Positions 54,103-64,000 of a stretch of DNA of 64,000 bases are shown here, piece by piece. Below the pieces are notes generated by a model. It was not told where the DNA came from. It saw only the letters and a list, made by a program, of their open reading frames with translations, and did not search any database. The number at the start of each line of letters is the position of its first letter. Within the stretch, counting starts at the first letter, position 1. The stretch comes from Basidiobolus meristosporus CBS 931.73 (Eukaryota; Basidiobolomycota; Basidiobolomycetes; Basidiobolales; Basidiobolaceae): the NCBI GenBank assembly GCA_002104905.1, contig MCFE01000336.1:28259-92258 (forward strand). The letters run 5' to 3'. The translations under genes were made by a program, and so were the position numbers.

Positions 54103-56180
54103 GCATCTTTGATTATCTTAATATAAAGTAATAGGTACTTTCTAAATGTGCTTGGTCCTTGCTTGAAAAATTGGATTTCTACCTAATTGTATTCATCCTT
54201 GATTATCTTGAAATAAAGTAATAGGCGTTTTTTGACATATGCCTAAATCTGTAAAAAGCTTTCTTAACCACATTGCTTCTTTTGTAGCTTCACAGGCTGC
54301 CATTTACTCTGCCTCTGTGGTAGAAAGTGCTATGGTTGGTTGCTTTCTAGAATTCCATGAAATTGCTCCTTTACAGTAAAGAAAGGTGTATCCTGTGGTG
54401 GATCTTCTGTCTTCCAAATTTTGTCCCCAATCAGCATCAGAGTATCCCACAAGATCCTGTTCTGAATCCTTATAAGTGTATCTTAAGCAGATATCAGCAG
54501 TTCCTTTTATGTATCTAAAATTTTGCTTAACTGCTGCAATATGATCAGATCCATAGTTCTGATTATGTTGGCTGACAACTCCCACTGAATATGAGATATC
54601 TGGACATGTTCCAAGCATGATATACATCAGACTGCCGACCATAGATTGATAAGGAAAGTCAGGGCTTTCAGATGGCACCACGCTCTCTTGATTTGGTTGA
54701 GTTTTGACCAAGTTAAGGTTTGTCTCCATTGGGGTAGCTGCCGGTTTACAGTCTTCCATTTTGTACTTCTTTAGTATATCTTGAATATACTTGGATTGGC
54801 TTAGGGTGATAGTCTGGGTACTTCTGTCTATGGAGAACTTAATCCCTAAGTAGTAACTGAGTTCTCCTAGATCCAACATCTTGAACTCCTTATATAGGCT
54901 GGATTTTGTCTCTTCCAATGTTTCTAGGTTATTGGTGGCTATAATAAGATCATCCACATATAGAGCTAATAGAACTGGATTTGCTCTATCTGGCTTATAG
55001 TATATACTATAGTCAGCATTACTCCTCTTGAAACTCAAAGATTCCAAATAAGAATCTATCTTGCAATTCCAGGCTCTCAGTGATTGTTTGAGACCATATA
55101 GTGCCTTTTTAAGCTTGCAGACCAAATGGGGGTTATCTTGGTCAGCAAACCCATCAGGCTGGTCCATATACATGTCCTCATTAAGTTCTCAACTCAAAAA
55201 TGTAGTTTTTACATCCATTTGATGAATAAAAAACTTATATTTGGCTGCAATAGCCAATATTAATCTGATGGAACTAAACTTGGCCACCGGTGCAAAGATC
55301 TCATTATAATCAAGTCCTTTTGTTTGAGAGTATCCTTTGGCTACAAGTCTTGCTTTGTATCTTGCAATTGTACCATCAACCTTGTATTTTGTCTTAAAGA
55401 CCCATCTGCATCCAATTGATTTTTGGTTGATTAGTAATTTGACCAAGTCCCAAGTTTGATTTTCCATTAGGGCCTGATATTCCTCAGTCATTGCAGATCT
55501 CCAAAACTTTGTTTGAGGGCTATTTAGGGCCTCTTTTACAGTCTGGGGTTCATCAATATGGACTGAATAGGCATAGGCTAAGTTTGTACCCTCATTGATA
55601 TAGTAATTTGGGCTATTTGTTGTCCCAATGGATCTCCAGGCATTTGATACTGGAATGATCACTTCTGGGATAGTCCTGGGCACTAATTCTGGCTGAATCA
55701 TGGTTGAAGAGTCCTCTGGAGTGAAATATTTTCATTGCTTTGCTCTGATTCAATCCTGACAATTGGTGGATTTGAGATCAGATTTTTGTCATCATCTGAT
55801 GTCATTTTTAGTGAAAATTTTGCATTTTCATCAAACAACACATCCCTGGACTTGATTAGCTTCTTTGCTTTGGTATTGTAGAGTCTGTATGCTTTACTCT
55901 CATTGCAGTAGCCCAAAAATATGCATTTTATACTTTTTGGCTCAAATTTTGACTGATTTCCGGGCAGTTTCTTGGCATACGCTGTGCACCCAAATATTCT
56001 TAGTTGTTCTGCACCAGGTCTGTTTCCATACCATGCTTCAACTGAAGTAGAATCACAAAGTATTCTGCCATAACTCCTATTTCTAAGGTATACAGCTGTG
56101 GCAAATGATTCTGCCCAACAATCATAGGATAATTTTTGATCCAGGATCAGAGATCTTGCCATATCAATTATTAATCTGTC
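54103..56180 (-). pseudogene. Truncated family A copy (RNase H, RT, part of integrase)
   Basis: Minus-strand internal region without LTRs: RNase H and RT in 54304-55173, RT N-terminus in 55189-55701 (MDVKTTFLS then stop) and the integrase C-terminal half in 55698-56162. The right end stops abruptly at about 56180 within the integrase (IDMARS). At its left end a segment of about 38 bases (CATCTTTGATTATCTT...) at 54103-54140 is repeated at 54196-54233. It has LYVDDLII and GYSDADW motifs but several stops. Confidence 0.9.
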
Positions 56181-56559
56181 AATAACCTACCATAGTAAGC
56201 ATTATAAATAATGTTGTGGCATCACACAAAAGTGTTTATATAACACCATATCTCCTATGGCTTGACTCACTTTTACATATATGTCACCAAAAGATAAGGT
56301 AGAGTTGTCTAGTTCCCAACCACACCCTACCACTGACAGCAGTAGAATAATGGTTAGAAAACAGCTTGCTTCAACATTCTGTGCAACAAGCAAGGCTACA
56401 ACCAAAAAAGGCCATGTTTACAGTGCACCTACTGAATGTAATAATGAGGACTCCTCAGGCTCTCAGTGAAGTAGGCAGATGCAAATACATGCAGAGCCAC
56501 AAGCTGACCATAATTCTCAAGAGTGTAGCAAATTCAGTACCCTCAGTTGAAGCCAGCAA
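56181..56559. other. Unassigned sequence, left part of the unknown block
   Basis: Short overlapping frames, no recognised domain. A possible plus frame begins around 56281 but is broken. Higher A+C content than the copia internal region. Confidence 0.3.
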
Positions 56560-57650
56560 GTGGTTATCATAACATCACCATCATCCATATTAGCAAGGAT
56601 GCTGTCAGCTCACACCAAAGCATTAATGAGGCAATTAGGTGCAGCGGCAGATAGGATAGATGCAATGGCTCAGAGATATCAAGATATAGTCCAGAAACAG
56701 GATGAGTGGATAATACATGTAGAACAACCAATATTTCAGGTAGAGAAAGCAGTATCTTTGCTGCAAAGAAGGAACTCAAGTAGCTCAGTCTCAAAGCCAA
56801 GAATTGTGCCATTTCCCAATGTAACAGCAGAGGTGCACCATAGAGTCATTGAAGCTCAATAACAGTCCCAAAGATAAAGCCCACAATAGCCTATCACAGC
56901 ATAAGAGGGAGAAGCTGGAGTGTTTATATTAAAGTTTAAAGATCAAAAGCCATTGAAGATCTATGAAGCCATTGAGTGCAATGATGAAGAATGGGCTAAT
57001 ACTTGGGAGGCTATTAGAAGTCTAGCACACCAACACCCTAAGGGCAGCATACCATGGGACCATCAGGAACTCAAGGCAAAGCAGAATGAGCTTGACTTGT
57101 TCCATGAGCATTATTCTGCATTCAAGCAAGCAAACAGATTAAGGGTCAGCATTAGTATGCTAAAGAGGTAACTCAAATATAGCAATAACTATCAAAGGCC
57201 AAAGAACAAGGGTGCAATGGCTCAAAACCAGCAGCTTCCCCAAAAGCCTGTTACAAGCAGGGACAAAGGCTCTATACAAGCATCAAAGAGATATCAGGTA
57301 GCTGGAAGAGTGCCAACAAGGGACAAGCAGGAGGACACAGATGCACCAGCACAGCATTTACTACTGACAGTCAAAGCAACAATGTCAAGAACTCAAAAGG
57401 GTTTTACAATGCTTTCAGTGGAATTTTGGAACATTAATAAGCACACCAAGAGATTGCAGCACTTCTTCAACAGCAGTGCACAGGATAATAAACTTGAATA
57501 TTTCAAGCATTTATTGCAAAGACTAGCGGATGAGTTGTTAGACCTTATGGTGCCAGCTGAGGACAAGGACATTTAGGAACCAGTGAGCAAACAGTGGCAT
57601 AAAGCAGTAGTGTTCCTCCCAGAGTCAAGGAAACAGAGCATCACAGTAGA
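56560..57650 (+). pseudogene. Decayed unrecognised ORF, probably mobile-element derived
   Basis: Three successive plus-strand frames, 56560-56862, 56920-57171 and 57217-57576, are nearly continuous apart from stops and read like one decayed protein. The first is helical (QRYQDIVQKQDEWI ... VEKAVSLLQRRNSSSS). The second reads KIYEAIECNDEEWANTWEAI and QELKAKQNELDLFHEHY. The third is basic Gln/Lys-rich, then a segment ending LQRLADELLDLMVPAEDKD. No zinc knuckle or catalytic motif is seen. It could be a nucleocapsid-type ORF of another retroelement or a host gene relic. Codon use differs from the AT-rich copia genes beside it. Confidence 0.35.
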
Positions 57651-59008
57651 AATACCTATTGAGTGGTGGATCTTAAGGAGCTTCTAGCTGATTGTTGGGT
57701 TGGGCCTAATGTTAGTGTAGGGCTTAGAGACTGGCATAGGCCAATAAAACTGGCAATTGAAGTGCAACTGAAGTCTCAAGTGATATAAATCAATTTGTAT
57801 GCATGAAAGTAAAAGAAACAAATGAGTCAGTAAGTAGGGAGAGCAAAAAAAGGGTGGAAGCTCTTCAATGTGCACAAACATGGGATATAAATAAGTGTCT
57901 GGGATAAGAGAGTGAGGGAGTTAGCAGGGAACCAATCAAATGCCACTTATATATTGTTGTGATGAAAAATATTGCCCAGTTTTTGGTGAAATCTGGAGTG
58001 CATATTTTTGTGACAATCATTGCCTGGTTTCTTGATGGGATGAGTACCTGTTAGTCATGGGACTCTAATCTTGTGACAGCTTTTTAACAGGATCATCATA
58101 TTTATTTCTTATAGGTGCTAGTTAGGTCTGCTTGAATAAATGTAGACAACATCAAGACTGTCAATAAAACATGTAATTCTTGCCAAAAGGCTGTTTGATC
58201 ACCACTAAGCTTATTACTAAATTTTCTGTTAAAACAAGCAAAAAGCTGATGAGCTCCTAAAGCAATTGTATAGGGGGTCTTTGATTCTAAACTCCTGGCA
58301 CTATGATGGCTTCATATGTGGGATCCTGACAACTGATCTGGATTAGATCCACAGGCAGGACCAACTTACTATTCATAAGGATGGAGCAGGGGCAGCAATC
58401 TACACACCCAGCTTTATGTTTGTAGCATAGCTACACAAATTCTGTCATAGACCACTTGCATGCAAACTGTACAAGCACCAAAGCAGCATTGGTGATCTGC
58501 CTCTGGATAGGTATTTCTAACATGTCTACAAATGTCTTCCAATGCTTCCATTGCACTCTTGCCAGGAATGGCTTTCAAAGGCTATTTGAATGATTATGTA
58601 TCCGGTCCATGTTGGCATTTTATTGGCATTGCCGCATATTGGTATAATCACTGCATGGAGCTTAAAAGATGTGCTTTTAGCGGTGTGAACTCTGCAATAT
58701 CTTGGCAATTGCTTCAAATTTCTCTCATTTTCTAAAGGGCTCATTTAGTTTGAAATGCACTGTATACAACCTGAGCACTAGTTTATGGACATTGTTGAAA
58801 TACTTATGCATTGCTTCCAGTGGAGAACTCTTAGGCCAACAAATTAGCATTGTCACAGATAGTCCCAGTGTTTAAAATATGACACTGGCTGGGATACTTG
58901 TAGTACTACCTATGCTGTCTGTGTGCTTCATGGCTGAGAAGCTTGCTTTAATAGCAACATGGTTGTTTTTCCCTTCTCTTATGTCATTGAATCAAATAAG
59001 TCTGGTCC
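57651..59008. other. Decayed sequence with possible RNase H-like trace
   Basis: AT-rich, with many stops. Near 58376 a plus frame reads KDGAGAAIYTPS and near 58845 QISIVTDSPS, reminiscent of the DGAGAA and TDS motifs of retroelement RNase H, but broken. If real, this and 56560-57650 may be one degraded non-LTR retrotransposon. The last five bases (GGTCC) would be the target duplication of family B. Confidence 0.3.
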
Positions 59009-59376
59009 TGTTGCAACTTAAGAAGTAATTTGGATATAAAGAACTTATCAAGAAATAGTAATAATAGTCAAACTGTGGTTTATTAATAAAGTAGCTTGTA
59101 TTTATACCTTTGTAGAAGTAATACAGCTGTAACACTAAGTAAGGAGGATTTCTCAATATTCAGGAGCATTATGTAACAGTTTCAGGGCTAGTACATAATG
59201 TTTAGTAATAGTGCTAATTTGATCCTGATTATAGGGGAGTAGTCATAAGATCATAGATCTGAAGAAAGTGGCAAAGTTAGAGTTGTAAATTAGTCCCACA
59301 GTGACCAAGACTAGTCCAGAATTGTTAAGTAAATTTTCAGCTGCTGAATGATACCAAGTAGTCCAATACTTCAACA
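59009..59376 (-). repeat. 3' LTR of copia family B
   Basis: 368 bp from TGTTGCAACTTAAG to AATACTTCAACA, followed by CTCCCCTGCAC, the complement of a polypurine tract (GTGCAGGGGAG). The terminal TGTTG...CAACA matches family A only in its first bases; the rest is unrelated. Confidence 0.75.
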
Positions 59377-60800
59377 CTCCCCTGCACTAAATAATATCTT
59401 AATCCTAACTCCTCCCTGAGATTCTCAAATTGTGGCCTAGCTAATGGTTTTGTCAATATATCTGCCACCATTTTGCTAGTTAGGCAGTACATTAACTCTA
59501 CTAAGTTATTTTCTACAGCTTCCCTTGCAAAGTGATGCTGTATATCAATGTGCTTAGTTCTGGCATGATTAGTAGGATTTCTAGCTAATGAAATACAACT
59601 TTGATTATCCTTGTAAATACATGTTGGTTCATCTGAATAAAAGCCTAAGTCTTTGAATAATAATGTAGCCATATAGCCTCCTTAGCTGCTTGACAAGCAG
59701 CCACATATTCAGCTTCAGTTGTAGATAGGGCCACAGTTGGTTGTTTCTTGCAATTCCAAGTAATAGCTGCACCAGCATAAAGAAATGCATATTCTGTGGT
59801 ATAGCATCTGTCAATTGGATCCCTACCCCAATCTGAATCACTATAACCATCAAATGTTTGCCAATCAGCTGCTCCAGAGTATTCCAGTACCATACTTTTG
59901 GTACCTTGTAGTTATCTGAAAATCCACTTAACCGCTGCAATTTGATCTGATCCATAATTCTTCATGAATTAACTGGCTATTCCAACTGCCACTGCTTTAT
60001 GTGGATGTGTAGACACCATCAAGTACATTAGGCTACCAACCATTGATTGATAGGGAAAGTTTTGGTCCATATTTGAGCCATTTTCATCTATAACAGGCTG
60101 GGATCTGCTTAATTTCAGGTTATTGTCCATAGGGATAGCTGCAGATTTGCAATTTCCCTTTTTGAAGAGTCTAAGAATGTCCCTGTTGTACTTAGACTGA
60201 TTCAGCACAATTTTCTGTGGATGTATGTCAAATTTGACTTCAATTCCAAGAAAATAGCTCAGTTTTCCAAGATCTTTCATCTAAAACTTGCTGAAGAGAT
60301 CTGATTTCATCTGTTTAAGTGCCTCTTGGTCACTTGTAGCTATAATTAAGTCATCCACATAAAGAACTTGGATGATCACACCCTATTTGAGCTATTTTAC
60401 ATATATACTGTGATTTGCAGTGCTACAAAAGAACCCAATTTCCCCTAGATATGTGTCAATCTTGTTATACCATGCTCTACATGCCTGCTTAAGCCCATAC
60501 AACAATTTGCTAAGTTTGCACACCTTGTGGGGGTCTTTTAGATTGGTAAAACCTTCTGGTTGCTCCATATATGTAGTTTCTTGCAAATCCTCATTTAGAA
60601 AGGCTGTTTTGACGTCCATTTGGTGTAGATCTAGACTGTGTACAGCTTAAGGGCTATAACTGTCCTAATGGAGTTAAGCCTGGCAACCAGAGCAAATGTT
60701 TCCTTAAAGTCTAGTCCCCAGATCTGGGAATAGCCTTTAGCCACCAATCTAGCCTTGTACTTATCAATGGCACCATTTGAGGTTATCTTGATCTTGTGGT
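59377..60800 (-). pseudogene. Copia family B pol (RT and RNase H), interrupted
   Basis: Minus-strand fragments: RNase H C-terminus (59337-59672 frame: IYKDNQSCISLARNPTNHARTKHIDIQ), RNase H core (59645-59893: GYSDSDWGRDPIDRCYTTEY, STTEAEYVAACQA), RT C-terminus (59969-60280: LSYFLGIEVKF, PYQSMVGSLMYLMVSTHP), RT N-terminus (60392-60619: [24 protein letters not shown]), then [14 protein letters not shown] up to 60800. The YVDD region (near 60360) reads LYVDDLIIA-like. The 5' two thirds are cut off by a family A insertion at 60801. Protein similarity to family A is moderate, so it is a distinct family. Confidence 0.88.
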
Positions 60801-61149
60801 TGTTGTCAGAGTCTTGGAGATATTGGAAGTGATTGGGAGAACAAGTAGATTATGTGGTTTTCACTTAATGATTAATTGAATGTAAAAGTAGTATTTATAC
60901 TTTTACCTGGTCTTGGCATTACAAACACGTAGAATAGGTTACGAAAGGTCCCAAGAACATGTGTGCAAAGTTTGGGGCTGTTTGGACAACTTTGAGAATT
61001 TTCATGTTCTGGGCACCTAGTATTTTGGTGAAAATATTCCAAGTAAATCCCAACAAAGAATTTGGTCAGTATTCTCTAGGATTTGAAGGTGCTGATCTAA
61101 GTGACTAAGTTAGGTGAATATTTAGGTGGAAATACAAATTTTTACAACA
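60801..61149 (-). repeat. 3' LTR of the third family A element
   Basis: 349 bp, TGTTGTCAGAGTC to TTTTACAACA on the plus strand, followed by CTCCCACTC (complement of the polypurine tract). The five bases before it, GTGGT (60796-60800), should reappear beyond the window if this is a simple insertion. Confidence 0.92.
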
Positions 61150-64000
61150 CTCCCACTCAGCTAAATGTTCACACTGACTAGTCCTAATTTTGACCTAAGA
61201 TATTCAAACTTGTCTCTAGCTAATGGTTTGGTAAATATGTCTGCAATCATTTCATCTGTAGGACAGCAAATCAAGCTAACTAAGTCATTCTCTATAGCTT
61301 CACGTATGAAGTGATGTCTAATATCTATGTGCTTGGTTCTAGCATGAAAAGTTGGATTTCTACCTAATTGTATACATGCTTGATTATCTTGAAATAAAGT
61401 AATGGGCATTTTTTGACATATGCCTAAATCTGTAAAAAGCTTTCTTAACCACATTGCTTCTTTTGTAGCTTCACAGGCTGCCATATACTCTGTCTCTGTG
61501 GTAGAAAGTGCTATGGTTGGTTGCTTTCTTGAATTTCATGAAATGGCTCCTTTACAGTAAAGAAAGGTGTATCCTGTGGTGGATCTTCTGTCTTCCAAAT
61601 TTTGTCCCCAATCAGCATCAGAGTATCCCACAAGATCTTGTTCTGAATCCTTATAAGTGTATCTTAAGCAGATATCAGCAGTTCCTTTTAGGTATCTAAA
61701 AATCCACTTAACTGCTGCAATATGATCAGATCCATAGTTCTGATTATGTTGGCTGACAACTCCCACTGAATATGAGATATCTGGACATGTTCCAAGCATG
61801 ATATACATCAGACTGCCGACCATAGATTGATAAGGAAAGTCAGGGCTTTCAGATGGCACCAAGCTCTCTTGATTTGGTTGAGTTTTGACCAAGTTAAGGT
61901 TTGTCTCCATTGGGGTAGCTGCCAGTTTACAGTCTTCCATTTTGTACTTCTTTAGTATATCTTGAATATACTTGGATTGGCTTAGGGTGATAGTCTGGGT
62001 ACTTCTGTCTATGGAGAACTTAATCCCTAAGCAGTAACTGAGTTCTCCTAGATCTAACATCTTGAACTCTTTAGATAGGCTGGATTTAGTCTCTTCCAAT
62101 GTTGCTAGGTTATTGGCAGCTATAATAAGATCATCCACATATAGAGCTAATAGAACTGGATTTGCTCTATCTGGCTTATAATATATACTATAGTCAGCAA
62201 TACTCCTTTTGAAACTCAAAGATTCCAGATAAGAATCTATCTGGCAATTCCAGGCTCTTGGTGATTGTTTGAGACCATATAGTGCCTTTTTAAGCTTGCA
62301 GACCAAATGGGGGTTATCTTGGTCAACAAACCCATCAGGCTGGTCCATATACACATCCTCATCAAGTTCTCCATTCAAAAATAGAGTTTTTACATCCATT
62401 TGATGAATAAAAAACTTATATTTGGCTGCAATAGCCAATATTAATCTGATGGAATTAAACTTGGCTACCGGTGCAAAGGTCTTGGTATAGTCAAGTCCTT
62501 TTGCTTGAGAGTATTCTTTGGCTACAAGTCTTGCTTTGTATCTTTCAATTGTACCATCAGCCTAGTATTTTGTCTTGAAGACCCATCTGCATCCAACTGT
62601 TTTTTGGTTGATTGGTAATTTGACCAAGTCCCAAGTTTGATTTTCCATTAGGGCCTGATATTCCTCAGTCATTGCAGATCTCCAAAACTTTGTCTGAGGG
62701 CTATTTAGGGCCTCTTTTACAGTCTGGGGTTCATCAATATGGACTGAATAGGCATAGGCTAAGTTTGTACCCTCATTGATATAGTAACTTGGGCTATTTC
62801 TTGTCCAATTGGATCTCCGGGCATTTGATACTGGAATGATCACTTCTGGGATACTCCTGGGCACTAATTCTGGCTGAACCACAGTTGTAGAATCCTCTGG
62901 AGTGAAAAAATCTTCATTGTTTTGCTCTGATTCAATCCTGACAATTGGTGGACTTGAGATCAAATTTTTGTCATCATCTGATGTCATTTTTGATGAAAAT
63001 TTTGAATTTTCATCAAACAACACATCCCTGGACTTGATAAGCTCCTTTGCTTTGGTATTGTAGAGTCTGTATGCCTTACTCTCATTGCAGTAGCTCAAAA
63101 ATATGCATTTTAAACTTTTTGGGTCAAATTTTGACTGATTTCTGGCCAGTTTTTTGGCATATGCTATACACCCAAATATTCTTAGATGTTCTGCACTTGG
63201 TCTGTATCCATGCCATGCTTCAAATGGAGTAGAATCACAAAGTATTCTGTTATAACTCCTATTTTTAAGGTATACAGCAGTGGCAACTGATTCCGCCCAA
63301 AAATCATAGGATAATTTTTGATCATGGATCATAGATCTTGCCATATCAATTATTGATCTGTTTGTTTGTTCTGCTACTCCATTTTGCTGTGGGGAGTATG
63401 GTACAGTAGTCTCTTGCTTTATCCATGAATTTGCAGAAGTGGATGAAGAGTTATTAGGTATATTCTCCACCACTGTCAGAGCGTATTTTCTTGATTTTTT
63501 CACCAGTTTCTCTCTCCACCATGGCTTTAAGCTCCCTGAACTGAGACAGAGCTTCTTCCTTTCTCTCCATGAAGTAGACCCATGTGTATCTTGTATAATC
63601 ATCAATAAAATGATTATATACTTCATCCCACCTAAGGATAAATTTTGCATAGGTCCACACAGATCTGAGTGAATTAGATCTAATTTTTTCTTAGTTTTGA
63701 TTAGCCCAGAGCTCTTGAACAGTTGTCTGGCTTGTTTCCCATATATGCAGGCTTCACAGTGCTCCAAATTAGCTGGGGGATCAATTTTCACTCCAGAAAT
63801 TAGCTGATCTTTGATCATTTTACACAATTAATCAAAATTGATGTGTCCAAATCTCCTGTGCCAAAGCATTGGTGTTTCTTCATTTTAAGTTACTTATATT
63901 GGCTTCCAGATATGGATGGAATATAAGTCAACTTGTATAGAATCTGATCTTGGATGCCCAAAGCACTTATGGACACCATTTTGATCAGTGATCTTGCATC
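61150..64000 (-). mobile_element. Third family A copia element, cut by the window edge
   Basis: Minus-strand internal region, closely similar to the nested copy: RNase H C-terminus (61161-61484), RT plus RNase H N-terminus (61536-62438, with LYVDDLIIA and GYSDADWG), RT N-terminus and integrase (62562-63827, with a frameshift so that FIDDYTRYTWVYF lies in the frame 63454-63660). Stops interrupt the polyprotein. Gag, primer-binding site and 5' LTR should lie beyond 64000; by comparison about 1.1 kb of internal sequence plus one LTR is missing. Confidence 0.92.

Overview
This window is nuclear DNA from a filamentous, probably early-diverging fungus (Mucoromycota in the broad sense is my best guess, not proven). 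The evidence is short introns of about 49 to 79 bases with GT..AG ends, a Vts1 orthologue, a full-size PDR-type ABC transporter without introns, fungal alpha-arrestins with PPxY tails, a fungal GPI-anchored wall-type protein, and Ty1/copia elements whose primer-binding site matches the half-tRNA priming site of Ty5 and Drosophila copia. No prokaryotic operon structure, rRNA, tRNA or CRISPR array was found.

Layout. 1-17 kb is a gene-bearing segment, all on the minus strand: a sphingomyelin-synthase-like membrane enzyme, a WLM/Wss1-type protease with two RanBP2 zinc fingers, an 11-exon cyclic-nucleotide phosphodiesterase with an N-terminal receiver domain (the domain order of RegA), a secreted tectonin-repeat protein, the RNA-binding SAM protein Vts1, and some hypothetical reading frames. 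18-27 kb is AT-rich, littered with decayed long terminal repeats (LTRs) and holds one clear gene, an N-formylglutamate-amidohydrolase-like enzyme. 27.6-44.1 kb is gene-bearing again: MCM10 (9 exons), two paralogous alpha-arrestins, a short Qc-SNARE that only shows up when exons are spliced, a GPI-anchored protein and the PDR transporter. 46.4-64 kb is a nested Ty1/copia block.

The retrotransposon block. Family A has a 349-bp LTR (TGTTGTAA...TTACAACA). One copy (48145-52824, minus) is complete from LTR to LTR and sits inside a plus-strand family A copy, flanked by the 5-bp target duplication AAATT. Further A copies lie at 54103-56180 (truncated) and 60801-64000 (runs off the window). The last one is inserted in a second family, B, with a 368-bp LTR at 59009-59376. 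A solo family A LTR at 18991-19626, flanked by GTTTT on both sides, carries a 285-bp foreign insert encoding what looks like the first exon of a host gene.

The cellular genes do not form one pathway. Membrane and signalling themes recur: sphingolipid head-group transfer, cAMP turnover, arrestin-directed ubiquitination of membrane proteins, endosomal/Golgi SNARE fusion and drug efflux. MCM10 and the WLM protease belong to DNA replication and DNA-protein crosslink repair. Exon joins were derived by hand from splice signals, phase and family similarity, and no search or transcript data were available.
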